Assembly (NCBI GenBank): GCA_002290645.2
Contig: NMOS02000004.1
Location: 1-64,000 of the forward strand
Direction: 5' to 3'
Origin: Candidatus Aquirickettsiella gammari
GTDB lineage: Bacteria; Pseudomonadota; Gammaproteobacteria; Diplorickettsiales; Diplorickettsiaceae
DNA: 64,000 bases
This document shows, in pieces, positions 1-7,960 of the stretch. The position numbers and the translations under genes were made by a program. The notes under the pieces are model-generated. The model made no database searches. It saw only the letters and a list, made by a program, of their open reading frames with translations, and was not told where the DNA came from. Positions within the stretch are counted from its first letter, which is position 1. Each line of letters begins with the position of its first letter.

Positions 1-127
1 CAGAAGGGTTTCATCGTAAAATGAAATTGATTCAACGTCGCGCTTATGGATTTAAAAATTTTGAAAACTACCGCTTAAGAGTTAAAGTTCTATGTGCTTA
101 ATCTGCCCCCTAAAGTGGGAAAGACCC
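1..127 (+). mobile_element. Right end of an ISL3-family insertion sequence (truncated by window edge)
   Basis: The first 127 bases hold the end of a transposase frame (stop at 99-101) followed by 26 bases that look like a terminal inverted repeat; read from the element end inward it begins GGGTCTTTCCCACTTTAGGG. ISL3-family elements typically start with a GG-rich GGxTCTTT-like terminus and the transposase tail matches that family by eye. The left end and any target duplication lie outside the window. The element boundary at about 127 coincides with the start of the 88-bp repeat described separately. Confidence 0.7.
3..101 (+). CDS. ISL3-family transposase, C-terminal fragment (5' end outside window)
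   Basis: An open frame enters from the window edge and ends at the TAA at 99-101, giving the last 32 residues of a protein. The tail contains the string RKMKLIQRRAYGFKNFENYR, typical of the C-terminus of ISL3-type DDE transposases. Only this end is visible, so whether the gene is intact cannot be said. The following bases form the probable IS terminus, consistent with a transposase reading toward its right end. Confidence 0.75.
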   Translation, partial: EGFHRKMKLIQRRAYGFKNFENYRLRVKVLCA

Positions 128-214
128 GGCGTGATGCGTTTCCTGCTTCGCCCGTCAACGCACGCCTATCGCGGGCTCCTTGACTTCGCACTTCGTGCTC
201 TCCTTGTCTCGTCG
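127..214 (-). repeat. 88-bp dispersed repeat, copy 1 (intergenic, after fdxA)
   Basis: These 88 bases are the exact reverse complement of 56634-56721, which lies inside a protein gene. The match stops sharply at both ends. The segment is GC-rich against its surroundings, contains a small hairpin (GCAC-GAA-GTGC on the minus strand) and starts ten bases after the fdxA stop codon. An 8-bp inverted pair, GCCTATCG at 164-171 and CGATAGGC at 217-224, spans its fdxA-proximal half, so it may also act as a 3' structure for fdxA. Confidence 0.9.
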
Positions 215-223
215 AACGATAGG

Positions 224-547
224 CTATTTTTCCAGAACGCTTAATTTACCTTCTTTTTCCTTCCATTCATCGGCATCAGCCGGCGGATCCTTGCGATGAG
301 TAATGTTGGACCATTTTTTAGCCAGTTCTGCATTCAAAGTTAAAAAAATCTCATATTTCTTGGGAAGATCATCTTCAACGTAAATCGCGTTCACGGGACA
401 CTCGGGCTCACACAAACCGCAATCGATACACTCGTCGGGATGGATAACCAACATATTCGGTCCTTCGTAAAAGCAATCGACAGGACAGACCTCGACACAA
501 TCGGTATATTTACAACGAATACATTTTTCAGTTACCAGATAGGTCAT
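224..547 (-). CDS. fdxA: Ferredoxin, 7Fe/8Fe FdxA type
   Basis: A 107-residue soluble electron carrier. Two ferredoxin cysteine clusters are visible: C9-x2-C12-x4-C17-x3-C21-Pro and C40-x2-C43-x2-C46-x3-C50-Pro, followed by the charged C-terminal extension of about 50 residues that is normal for FdxA. In this family the first site usually holds a 3Fe-4S and the second a 4Fe-4S cluster. It is transcribed alone, downstream of tRNA-Leu on the same strand, and its stop is immediately followed by the 88-bp repeat. Its redox partner cannot be deduced from the window. Confidence 0.93.
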   Translation of the reverse strand: MTYLVTEKCIRCKYTDCVEVCPVDCFYEGPNMLVIHPDECIDCGLCEPECPVNAIYVEDDLPKKYEIFLTLNAELAKKWSNITHRKDPPADADEWKEKEGKLSVLEK

Positions 548-616
548 TGGAATTCGGTAATAGCTTAAGCAAATAAAAGTAAAGATGACGAACGTAACAT
601 AAAACTAGTGTTAAGC

Positions 617-703
617 TGGTGCCCGGGGCCGGACTCGAACCGGCACAGTGTTACCACCGAGGGATTTTAAGTCCCTTGCGTCTACCAATTTCGCCACCCG
701 GGC
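617..703 (-). tRNA. tRNA-Leu (UAA)
   Basis: A cloverleaf on the minus strand with acceptor arms GCCCGGG and CCCGGGC, a long variable arm (class II) and encoded ACCA end. The anticodon stem-loop is AGGGA-CTTAAAA-TCCCT, giving anticodon UAA for codon UUA. It is the last of three tRNAs (Gly, Cys, Leu) behind pgsA, the same order as glyW-cysT-leuZ of Escherichia coli. Confidence 0.97.
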
Positions 704-740
704 AAATAATTTTTTAATTAATTGATTCTATTTCTCTATT

Positions 741-814
741 TGGAGGCTAGGGCCGGAATTGAACCGACGTACACGGCTTTGCAGGCCGCTGCATAACCAC
801 TCTGCCACCCAGCC
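741..814 (-). tRNA. tRNA-Cys (GCA)
   Basis: Minus-strand cloverleaf with acceptor GGCTGGG pairing with CCTAGCC (one G-U and one mismatch-tolerant pair) and encoded TCCA end. Anticodon loop CTGCAAA in the stem CGGC/GCCG gives GCA, reading UGC. It is the middle member of the Gly-Cys-Leu cluster. Confidence 0.97.
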
Positions 815-955
815 AAGTTCTCATCAAGACCGCTTTCCAATTCAAGCTTATTGCTCGCTTTACCCAGCGTCTCAAACAAATAATTTTTTTATTGAATTTT
901 AAAAGATTTATCGCTAATCTTTTATTTTTTAAAATTTAATAAACCACTTAATATT

Positions 956-1031
956 TGGAGCGGGAAACGAGGCTCGAACTCGCGACCTCAACCTTGGCAA
1001 GGTTGCGCTCTACCAACTGAGCTATTCCCGC
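956..1031 (-). tRNA. tRNA-Gly (GCC)
   Basis: Minus-strand cloverleaf with acceptor GCGGGAA, encoded TCCA end, and anticodon arm CAACC-TTGCCAA-GGTTG, anticodon GCC reading GGC. It begins 36 bases after the pgsA stop and is probably cotranscribed with pgsA, as in enterobacteria. Confidence 0.97.
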
Positions 1032-1067
1032 AAAACGGGTCATATTGTAACTGCATGAAAAATACTG

Positions 1068-1616
1068 TCAAGAAGATAAATCATGCCAAGCCACTTTTAA
1101 GTAAAGACACATACTCCATAAGGTTAACAACGCTGCCAAATAAAGGAGTACATAACCTGATAGTGCTAAGGCAAACCACGCGCCTGGCTTGTAAAGTAAC
1201 AATAAAATTAATGCTAACATCTGCACCGTTGTTTTTATTTTTCCGATCCGAGTCACCGCGATACGGGTACGTTTACCAATTTCAGCCATCCATTCACGCA
1301 ATGCAGAAACCATAATTTCACGGCAGATAATAACGATGGCCGGGATCGCAAGATAAGGCAAGACTCTATCGCCTACCAATAAGACTAAGGCCGTCACTAC
1401 AATTAATTTATCCGCAACCGGATCCAAAAATGTACCCAACTTAGAAACTTGACCTAGGCTGCGCGCTAAGTAACCATCTAACCAATCTGTCATCGCGGCA
1501 AAGATAAAAATGATAGCCGCTAATACATGACTCCCTCGAAAAGGTAAATAAAATAATAAAATAAAAACCGGGATCAAAATAATGCGCAGAAAGGTCAATA
1601 AATTAGGAATACCCAT
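1068..1616 (-). CDS. pgsA: CDP-diacylglycerol--glycerol-3-phosphate 3-phosphatidyltransferase
   Basis: An inner-membrane enzyme that joins CDP-diacylglycerol to glycerol 3-phosphate, the committed step to phosphatidylglycerol and cardiolipin. The CDP-alcohol phosphotransferase signature D-G-x2-A-R-x8-G-x3-D-x3-D is seen as DGYLAR...GTFLDPVADK, and four or more hydrophobic segments follow. I chose the ATG at 1616 (protein begins MGIPNLLTFLRIILIP), which aligns with the usual PgsA N-terminus; an upstream in-frame ATG at 1661 would add 15 residues. It follows uvrC directly and precedes three tRNAs. Confidence 0.93.
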   Translation of the reverse strand: MGIPNLLTFLRIILIPVFILLFYLPFRGSHVLAAIIFIFAAMTDWLDGYLARSLGQVSKLGTFLDPVADKLIVVTALVLLVGDRVLPYLAIPAIVIICREIMVSALREWMAEIGKRTRIAVTRIGKIKTTVQMLALILLLLYKPGAWFALALSGYVLLYLAALLTLWSMCLYLKVAWHDLSS

Positions 1617-1680
1617 AAAGGGAGCACCACTCGCTAAACAGAGAATTAAAATTTCACTCATACCAGTCTAACCTTTTAGC

Positions 1681-3504
1681 TTATCCTTTTAAAGCTAAAT
1701 AAATTTGCTTCGCGAGGCTTAAACTAATGCCTGGCACCTTGGCAATATCCTCAGCACTCGCTGACTTTAATGCCTGCAGACCACCAAACTGACGCAATAA
1801 TTCGCGCCGACGTTTTACTCCAACACCAGCAATACTCTCCAGTAATGAAGTGCGTCTTTTTTTGGCCCGTCGTCCACGATGAGCCGTTATCGCAAAGCGA
1901 TGCGCTTCATCACGCATCGTTAAGATAGCCTGCAATGCCAAGGGATCAAGCGATAGGGTCATCGGTTTGCTTTTAGTGGCTAAAAATACGGTTTCAAGAC
2001 CCGACTTACGCGCAGGGCCTTTCGCCACGCCTAATAAGAAAATACCACTTATCTGTAATTCTTCGAGTACTTGCTCGGCTTGTTTTAACTGCCCTTTTCC
2101 GCCATCTACAATCAAGATATCCGGTAGATTTTCCTCTTCGAGCTTCAACGCTTTATAACGACGCATTAAAGCTTGTCGTAGTGCCGCATAATCATCGCCG
2201 GGCGTGACTCCCGCAATATTAAATCGGCGGTAATCGATTTTCCGCGGCCCTTCGGGATCAAACACCACACAAGCGGCTAGCGTGGCTTCACCTTGGGTAT
2301 GACTAATATCAAAACATTCTAAACGTTGCGGCAAGCTATCCAGCTGTAATGCCACTTGCAAATGCTCGAGTTGTTTATAAAAGCTTAACTTATCCGAAAG
2401 GTGGGCCACCAATGCGTGCTTGGCATTTTCCATGGCTAATACCAGCCATTGCTTGCTTTTGCCACTGGCTTTATCGACTAATTTAAGTTTATGTTGTGCG
2501 TGTTCGGCTAATGTCGCCATTAACCAAGACTGGTCTTGAATTTTTTTTGGGATCACAATTTGTGTCGGGATACTCGGCATTATTTCGGCGTGCAAATAAA
2601 GCTGCGCCATAAACGCCGCCAGTACTTCCGTATCACGACTGTTTACTGGGACCTCTGGAAAATAAGCCTTAGCACCCAATAAGCTTCCATGACGTACATT
2701 CATAACATACAGCGCATAATGTGCCGCTTGATGCGCTAAACCAATAATATCCAGATCACCTTGGCCGGTACTTATGACCTGCTTTTGTTGAATTTCACGT
2801 AAGGCTGAAATTTGGTCGCGGAAACGGGCCGCCGATTCATAATCAAATTCATTGGCGGCCATTTCCATTTGTTGGGCAATAGTGTCAATAACGGTTTGAT
2901 TTTTTCCTTGTAAAAATAAAACCGTGTGTGCCACATCGCGCTGATAATGTTCAGCGCTAATCAATCCCACACAAGGGCCAGTGCAACGTTTAATTTGATA
3001 TTGTAGACACGGCCTGGTTCGATTACGAAAAAAACTATCTTGGCAAGAACGGATTTTAAATAATTTTTGCAGTAAATTTAAGCTGGCCCTAACCGCCATT
3101 AGGCTCGGGAAAGGACCAAAATAGCGGTAATTTTTAACCCTCGCGCCACGGTAAAAAGTGAGGCGCGGATAACGGGGATGAGAACTTAAAACAATATAGG
3201 GATAACTTTTATCATCGCGTAATAAAACATTGTAACGCGGTTTTAGTTGTTTAATCAGATTACTTTCGAGTAATAAGGCTTGGTTTTCGGTTTCTGTTAG
3301 CGTGGTTTCGATAGACGCCACTTGTCGCATCATCAGTGCAATACGACGACTTTGTTGCTGGCGAAAATAACTGCTAATGCGCTTTTTTAAATGTCGCGCC
3401 TTACCCACATAAAGCACTTCCTGCTTAGCATTTAAAAATAAATAAACCCCAGCGCCCTGACTTAGGAAAGGAAGTTGCTGCTTTAAATTCGAAATATATC
3501 GCAT
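1681..3504 (-). CDS. uvrC: Excinuclease ABC subunit C
   Basis: A 607-residue nucleotide-excision-repair nuclease that cuts on both sides of a lesion in the UvrB-DNA complex. Visible in order: GIY-YIG domain (GVYLFLNAKQEVLYVGKA, about residues 19-36), a Cys-rich segment (CLQYQIKRCTGPC, about 166-178), the UvrB-interacting UVR segment (about 205-235), the RNase-H-like second nuclease domain with ECFDISH and IVDGGKGQL, and two C-terminal helix-hairpin-helix motifs (SIAGVGVKRR, KVPGISLSLA). Length is normal. It sits upstream of pgsA on the same strand, with 19 bases or 64 bases between them depending on the pgsA start. Confidence 0.97.
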   Translation of the reverse strand: MRYISNLKQQLPFLSQGAGVYLFLNAKQEVLYVGKARHLKKRISSYFRQQQSRRIALMMRQVASIETTLTETENQALLLESNLIKQLKPRYNVLLRDDKSYPYIVLSSHPRYPRLTFYRGARVKNYRYFGPFPSLMAVRASLNLLQKLFKIRSCQDSFFRNRTRPCLQYQIKRCTGPCVGLISAEHYQRDVAHTVLFLQGKNQTVIDTIAQQMEMAANEFDYESAARFRDQISALREIQQKQVISTGQGDLDIIGLAHQAAHYALYVMNVRHGSLLGAKAYFPEVPVNSRDTEVLAAFMAQLYLHAEIMPSIPTQIVIPKKIQDQSWLMATLAEHAQHKLKLVDKASGKSKQWLVLAMENAKHALVAHLSDKLSFYKQLEHLQVALQLDSLPQRLECFDISHTQGEATLAACVVFDPEGPRKIDYRRFNIAGVTPGDDYAALRQALMRRYKALKLEEENLPDILIVDGGKGQLKQAEQVLEELQISGIFLLGVAKGPARKSGLETVFLATKSKPMTLSLDPLALQAILTMRDEAHRFAITAHRGRRAKKRRTSLLESIAGVGVKRRRELLRQFGGLQALKSASAEDIAKVPGISLSLAKQIYLALKG

Positions 3505-3538
3505 CCCGCACTCTTGCTATTATCATTATCAAGTTATG

Positions 3539-3832
3539 TTATTTATTCATCTCATCAAACATCGCTTTAATTTTTTTCAAACCCGGTAAATTAGGAAACT
3601 GGATTGACAACGCATCGATTAAAGCCCCTACCCCTTTAAAACCTGTTTTAGTGCTCGCCTGCTGTTGATTCAACTCCTTGGAAACACTCGCTTGCTGATT
3701 TTTTAGTTGCTCTTTTATCATCTGCACTTCCTGACGTAATGCCGCACAACAACTAGTCTCATCTGCCGCCCATGCAGGCATTGTGGAAAAAATAAATAAA
3801 ATTAACCCTACCATGGATTTTAATACAGACAT
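3539..3832 (-). CDS. Small exported protein with a helical, Gln-rich core (unknown function)
   Basis: I do not recognise this 97-residue protein. The ATG at 3832 is preceded by a strong AGGAGG ribosome site 8 bases upstream, so I prefer it to an in-frame start 21 bases earlier. The N-terminus is a clear signal peptide (MSVLKSMVGLILFIFSTMPA, then WAAD), followed by a Cys-Cys pair and a predicted coiled coil (EVQMIKEQLKNQQASVSKEL), then a short apolar helix. It probably resides in the periplasm or is secreted. It lies between the uvrY-type regulator and uvrC, which are adjacent in many gammaproteobacteria. Confidence 0.75.
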   Translation of the reverse strand: MSVLKSMVGLILFIFSTMPAWAADETSCCAALRQEVQMIKEQLKNQQASVSKELNQQQASTKTGFKGVGALIDALSIQFPNLPGLKKIKAMFDEMNK

Positions 3833-4117
3833 CGAAAAAACCTCCTGATACAAAAGAATTTTTACACACTGAGCGCGAGTAAATAGACATTTGGCGGTAA
3901 AATTTTTTCAATATTAGATAAGGGTTTATTGCATTTATTAGTGAAATTCCTGATAAAGTGACTATTCCTTTTGACACTCAGTAAAAAGATAATAGTCTAA
4001 AGCCTAAATTTATGCGAAATATCGATTCTATGCACCAAAAAATAGCTTTATCGCTACCCATGGGTATCTTTTATGATGGGATTTGAGCTTAAAATTAAAT
4101 CAATTAACTTTTATAAG

Positions 4118-4777
4118 TTATTGTTTATCGGAATAACCTTCTTCTTCTTCTAATAAACCGTAGCGTAGTGCTAAATGGGTTAATTCGACATCATTATGCA
4201 CACCTAATTTTTCATACAGGCGATAACGATAGGTATTCACAGTTTTCGGACTCAAGCAAAGCTTTTTGGCGATTCCATTAACTTTAGTCCCATGGGTTAC
4301 CATGTACATCACTTGTAATTCTCGTTCTGATAGCTGCGCAAAAGGCGATTTAGAGGCGTCAGAAACCTGGCGTAAAGCCATTTTTTGCGCAATCTCTAAG
4401 GTGATATAAATTTGACCCGTCACTACCTTACGGATAGCGGTAATTAACTCTTCCGCATTGGTATTTTTAGTAACATAACCCGCCGCTCCGGCGCGCACCA
4501 AGCGATCCGGAAAAGGACCTTCGCTACAGACAGTCACAACGATAATTTTAAGCTTGGGATTAACACGAATCAGTCGACGAGTTGCATCCAAGCCACCTAT
4601 CCCCGGCATTTTAAGGTCCATTAAAACCACGTCGGGCTTGGTTTCCTTGACCAAATTGATAGCAGCTTCGCCACTTTCTGCTTCACCGATAACATTAATA
4701 TCGCGAACATCTTCTAATAAGCGCTTCATGCCTAAACGTACTAAGGCATGATCATCAACGATAACGACGTTAATCAT
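4118..4777 (-). CDS. uvrY: Response regulator of the GacA/UvrY type (NarL/FixJ family)
   Basis: A 219-residue two-component regulator. The receiver domain (1-120) shows the acidic pocket D8-D9, phospho-acceptor D54 in VLMDLKMPG, and the conserved Lys in VTKNT near 104. A LuxR-type helix-turn-helix follows at about 148-205 (LSERELQVM...SPKTVNTYRYRLYEKLGV). In related bacteria this protein pairs with a BarA/GacS kinase and activates CsrA-antagonising small RNAs controlling the growth-phase and infection switch; no kinase or such RNA is seen here. Its location upstream of uvrC matches the uvrY-uvrC arrangement. Confidence 0.92.
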   Translation of the reverse strand: MINVVIVDDHALVRLGMKRLLEDVRDINVIGEAESGEAAINLVKETKPDVVLMDLKMPGIGGLDATRRLIRVNPKLKIIVVTVCSEGPFPDRLVRAGAAGYVTKNTNAEELITAIRKVVTGQIYITLEIAQKMALRQVSDASKSPFAQLSERELQVMYMVTHGTKVNGIAKKLCLSPKTVNTYRYRLYEKLGVHNDVELTHLALRYGLLEEEEGYSDKQ

Positions 4778-4811
4778 GGAACGCCAACTCCTCTTGTCAA
4801 TTGCATTTTTT

Positions 4812-4901
4812 TGGCGGAGGGGCAGGGATTCGAACCCTGGAAGGAGTTGCCCCCTTAACGGTTTTCAAGACCGTCGCTTTCAACCGCTCAGCCACCCCTC
4901 C
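4812..4901 (-). tRNA. tRNA-Ser (UGA)
   Basis: Class II cloverleaf on the minus strand with acceptor GGAGGGG/CCCCTCC, a long variable arm and encoded GCCA end. The anticodon stem-loop ACGGT-CTTGAAA-ACCGT gives UGA, reading UCA. It stands alone upstream of the uvrY-type gene. Confidence 0.97.
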
Positions 4902-5072
4902 TACTCAACCTATAGATATCACTCTTGCGAGCAAAGTATGTACTGCTAAATTTTATACATCCAAATACCCTGGCTATACTAGCATAAAGTCTATTAGGAT
5001 GTAGAGTATAAACAAACGAGCTAAAAACTGAACTAAAATTACCGTTATGAATCGTTTATCGGTTCTACCCAC

Positions 5073-5552
5073 TCATAGCTTGCGCTGAACCGAATGCCGT
5101 TTTTGTTTAAAAAATTGCTGTAAACGCTCGGCACAACGATCAGCTAATATTCCATCGGTAAAATCGAAAGAATGGTTGAGACCTTTGAGCGATAAAAGAT
5201 GAAACAGGCTCACTACAGCACCCAGCCGATTATCGTAGGCGCCGAAAACAAGCCGTTTAATTCTAGCTTGAATCATGGCACCGACGCACATCAAACAAGG
5301 CTCTAGGGTAACGTATAAGGTAGCCCCTAATAAACGATGATTATTGCTTTGTTTAGCTGCCTGCTTTAGTACTCTCATTTCAGCGTGGGCAGTCGGATCG
5401 CATTTTGCAATGGTTTGATTATAGGCGGTGCTGATTAACTGCTTGTCCATCACAACAACAGCGCCTACCGGTACCTCGCCTGATTTTTCTGCATCATCCG
5501 CACAGATTAAGGCTTGCTGCATGTAATAAATATCCGTCTCAAGTTGGCTCAT
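5073..5552 (-). CDS. tadA: tRNA-specific adenosine deaminase
   Basis: A zinc enzyme that deaminates A34 of tRNA-Arg(ACG) to inosine. The deaminase signature is visible as HAEM (His and catalytic Glu near residues 56-58) and PCLMC (two zinc Cys near 86 and 89). Length, 159 residues, is normal. I use the ATG at 5552; the GTG immediately before it is an alternative start. The C-terminus is basic (KQKRHSVQRKL). A hairpin terminator separates it from the upstream Cys-rich peptide gene. Confidence 0.95.
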   Translation of the reverse strand: MSQLETDIYYMQQALICADDAEKSGEVPVGAVVVMDKQLISTAYNQTIAKCDPTAHAEMRVLKQAAKQSNNHRLLGATLYVTLEPCLMCVGAMIQARIKRLVFGAYDNRLGAVVSLFHLLSLKGLNHSFDFTDGILADRCAERLQQFFKQKRHSVQRKL

Positions 5553-5588
5553 CACGGAATCGACTTTACTAATAATATTTTTTATATT

Positions 5589-5615
5589 AAATCCCGCGGT
5601 TTTAGCGCGGGATTT
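5589..5615 (-). terminator. Hairpin terminator between a small membrane protein gene and tadA
   Basis: A perfect 10-bp stem, AAATCCCGCG at 5589-5598 and CGCGGGATTT at 5606-5615, with a 7-base loop. The minus-strand stem ends in TTT followed by an A/T-only stretch. It lies just after the gene ending at 5668 and before the tadA start. Termination by an intrinsic mechanism is inferred from the structure. Confidence 0.65.
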
Positions 5616-5667
5616 CCTTTGATGACACTTAACTTACGCTTCAACATCACAAGCAAAAGCTCAGCTA

Positions 5668-5907
5668 CTATTTTTTACCGTTACACATCTGGCAATGATC
5701 ACAGCCACAGTGACAGGATTTTTTACCCATTTTGGGACAACACAAATATTTAATCAAGGCACCTACCGCTAAAATGGGCAGCATGATATCAAAGAAGCGA
5801 GAAACCATCACGATGTAATCAACAGAGTCTGGTCTGGCAAGACTCGCGGCAATCGCCATGATAACCGCAATAATAATAACTACGGCTGGGAAGAATTTAC
5901 GACACAT
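5668..5907 (-). CDS. Small membrane protein with a Cys-rich C-terminal tail (unknown)
   Basis: A 79-residue protein I cannot assign to a named family. A strong AAGGAG ribosome site precedes the ATG. Residues 6-24 form one hydrophobic segment and residues 38-55 a second. The last 24 residues hold seven cysteines and two histidines (CC at 56-57, then CHCGCDHCQMC at 65-75), a pattern suited to binding metal, and several lysines. It is transcribed alone with its own terminator. A role in metal handling is only a guess from the residue pattern. Confidence 0.7.
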   Translation of the reverse strand: MCRKFFPAVVIIIAVIMAIAASLARPDSVDYIVMVSRFFDIMLPILAVGALIKYLCCPKMGKKSCHCGCDHCQMCNGKK

Positions 5908-6024
5908 AGCAAAGATCTCCTTGCAGTTTTAAATAGATTTTAGGCCTCTGAACGCTGAGATGGACACGGTTGTATATTTTATTTCACCGTCGCATTGCGT
6001 AGCAAATACTATCATAGTTGGATT

Positions 6025-6804
6025 TTATTGTCTTTGCCTAAGCGCTTCGAATAAACAGATACCGGCGGCCACTGAAACATTCAAGCTGCTTACGCTGCCT
6101 TGCATCGGAATGGCCATCAATCCATCACACAGCTCCTTGGTCAAACGTCGCAAACCTTTACTTTCTGCACCTAATACTAAACCCAGTGGCCCAGTTAATG
6201 AGGTATTATAGAGGCATTGTGTGGCAGATGCATCCAAACCATACAGCCAAACCCCGGCCTTTTTTAATTGACGCAAAGTATTGGCCAAATTAGTCACGGT
6301 AATCAACGGCGTTATTTCAGCCGCCCCAGCGGCTACTTTTCGTACAATCGGCGTCATTCCCGCCGCACGATCCTGCGTAATCACCACCGCATCCACACCC
6401 GCTGCATTGGCAGAACGTAAACAAGCGCCTAGATTATGCGGATCTTGAACCTCATCTAATAATAATAAAAAAGCCGCTTTGTTTGTCTCTATCGATCCGG
6501 TTACAGCGAATTGTTTTTTAGCCAGCAACTTTAATAAATCGTGCTCGCCAAGTTGAGCCGAAATTTTTACTTCCGCCAATAAACCTTGGTGAGGGGCATA
6601 ATCTGACCATTGATCGCAGTTAATTTTTGCGATACTCAAGACGGGAATTTGATGATATTCGGCCAGCTCAATAATATCCTGTATCCGTTTATCCTCGCGA
6701 CCTTTTTGTCGATAAAGTTGGAATACACGCTCAGGATACTTTTTTAACAGCGCCTCAACAGCATGGAAACCAAAAATAAACTCTTTTTTAACTGAATGAC
6801 GCAT
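6025..6804 (-). CDS. rlmB: 23S rRNA 2'-O-methyltransferase (Gm2251), SpoU family
   Basis: A 259-residue SPOUT methyltransferase using S-adenosylmethionine. Domains: N-terminal substrate-binding domain (about 8-85) and SpoU domain (about 110-258), with motif 1 DEVQDPHNLGACLRSANAAG, motif 2 LVLGAESKGLR and motif 3 IPMQGSVSSLNVSVAAGICL. In many gammaproteobacteria rlmB follows rnr directly. Here an unrelated gene on the other strand (6859-7950) separates the two, so rlmB must have its own promoter. Confidence 0.95.
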   Translation of the reverse strand: MRHSVKKEFIFGFHAVEALLKKYPERVFQLYRQKGREDKRIQDIIELAEYHQIPVLSIAKINCDQWSDYAPHQGLLAEVKISAQLGEHDLLKLLAKKQFAVTGSIETNKAAFLLLLDEVQDPHNLGACLRSANAAGVDAVVITQDRAAGMTPIVRKVAAGAAEITPLITVTNLANTLRQLKKAGVWLYGLDASATQCLYNTSLTGPLGLVLGAESKGLRRLTKELCDGLMAIPMQGSVSSLNVSVAAGICLFEALRQRQ

Positions 6805-6858
6805 GGTAAAATAGAATAATGGAGATTAACCGACTCACACTTTAGCATAAGGACCTGC

Positions 6859-7950
6859 GTGCCGACACCTCATTGCTTAAAACTACAAATCAATCCCGAA
6901 TGCTTGAGCTTTTTAAAGAGCTACAGGGGACCGTTATCTGAACGACAAAAAATTTTCAAGGCGAAGGTGGAAGAAACCTATCGCCAACTGTCTGAACTAA
7001 AAATGCAAGCTCCTTCTGAATTTAGCAAAGCAAGTGAAGCGGAAATTGCTCGAGGCGCTTTCTATGCCTTAACGCGCTCCTTAGAAGAAAAATTTTCCAG
7101 TAAGAGAAGCATTCATTTAGCAAATCTAGAATCTTGCCTTAAAGAAGAATTTAACATTGAAGATGAGCCGACAAATTTTATCATTCGCTGCTTGGTAGAA
7201 CCGATTGGACTTCCTTTATCATTACCCATACTGGCAATTTTGCTGCTAACAGAACATTATAGTTGCAGCAATGACAGCGGAGAACTTGAATCAATATTTA
7301 AATATGTACTAAAAGCAGAACCTTGCTCAAGCGAATCGGTGGAAAACGACAAAGCTGTTTTTTTTAACATGACCCTTCCTGTCAAAGAAATAGCCTTTGA
7401 AAAAATAATTCGTATCGGGACCGCTCGCATTCACTTTACTATCAGCCCTAAAAAGCAAGTAAAACTCGGCCCTATTGACGTGATATTAAATTTTACCGAT
7501 GAAACAAAATCCGCACAGTACCAATCCACATTGGCTAAAAATTTTAACGGTTGGCTGTTACACCAGAACGAACTCGAAAAAATTATCGCAACCCCTTCGC
7601 ATATAACAGACTTATGGCTTATCCCTGTGTTGAACTTAGTGGCTTTAATCGTCACGATTACGCTCATTACTTTATACCTAATGCCAATTATGCCTTTGTC
7701 GTTTCCTCCAATTGTATTAATGATAGGTCTATTGCTAGCGAGCTTTATCAACATAGGGTGTTATATAAGTGGAAAAAACAGCCAAGATAAGATAAAACGA
7801 CCCATTTACTTATTTAACCGAACCAAATCCCCCAGCCAGTCCAACTTGTTCGGAAATATGCAAACAACCTCTTTTTTCGCCCCTTCAAATGAATTGAATC
7901 CTAGCAACAGCTCATCAGAGTCGCTCCAAATGCCGCGCACGAGCCGATAA
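6859..7950 (+). CDS. Orphan protein with two C-terminal membrane segments (unknown; possible effector)
   Basis: I do not recognise this 363-residue protein. It starts with GTG preceded by AAGGA. The first 115 residues are charged and helical, a hydrophobic stretch lies near 118-130 (LPLSLPILAILLL), and two strong membrane segments occupy about 253-302 (LIPVLNLVALIVTITLITLY, then LPIMPLSFPPIVLMIGLLLA region). The last 50 residues are Ser/Asn-rich. It is inserted on the opposite strand between rnr and rlmB, overlapping neither. Its isolation and tail composition fit a host-directed protein of a Legionellales bacterium, but this is a guess. Confidence 0.65.
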   Translation: MPTPHCLKLQINPECLSFLKSYRGPLSERQKIFKAKVEETYRQLSELKMQAPSEFSKASEAEIARGAFYALTRSLEEKFSSKRSIHLANLESCLKEEFNIEDEPTNFIIRCLVEPIGLPLSLPILAILLLTEHYSCSNDSGELESIFKYVLKAEPCSSESVENDKAVFFNMTLPVKEIAFEKIIRIGTARIHFTISPKKQVKLGPIDVILNFTDETKSAQYQSTLAKNFNGWLLHQNELEKIIATPSHITDLWLIPVLNLVALIVTITLITLYLMPIMPLSFPPIVLMIGLLLASFINIGCYISGKNSQDKIKRPIYLFNRTKSPSQSNLFGNMQTTSFFAPSNELNPSNSSSESLQMPRTSR

Positions 7951-7960
7951 GACGCGACGG

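Noticed and set aside
1055-1315. Open frame on the plus strand opposite pgsA
   Set aside because: It lies wholly over the pgsA coding sequence, has no ribosome site and no recognisable protein features; a shadow frame.
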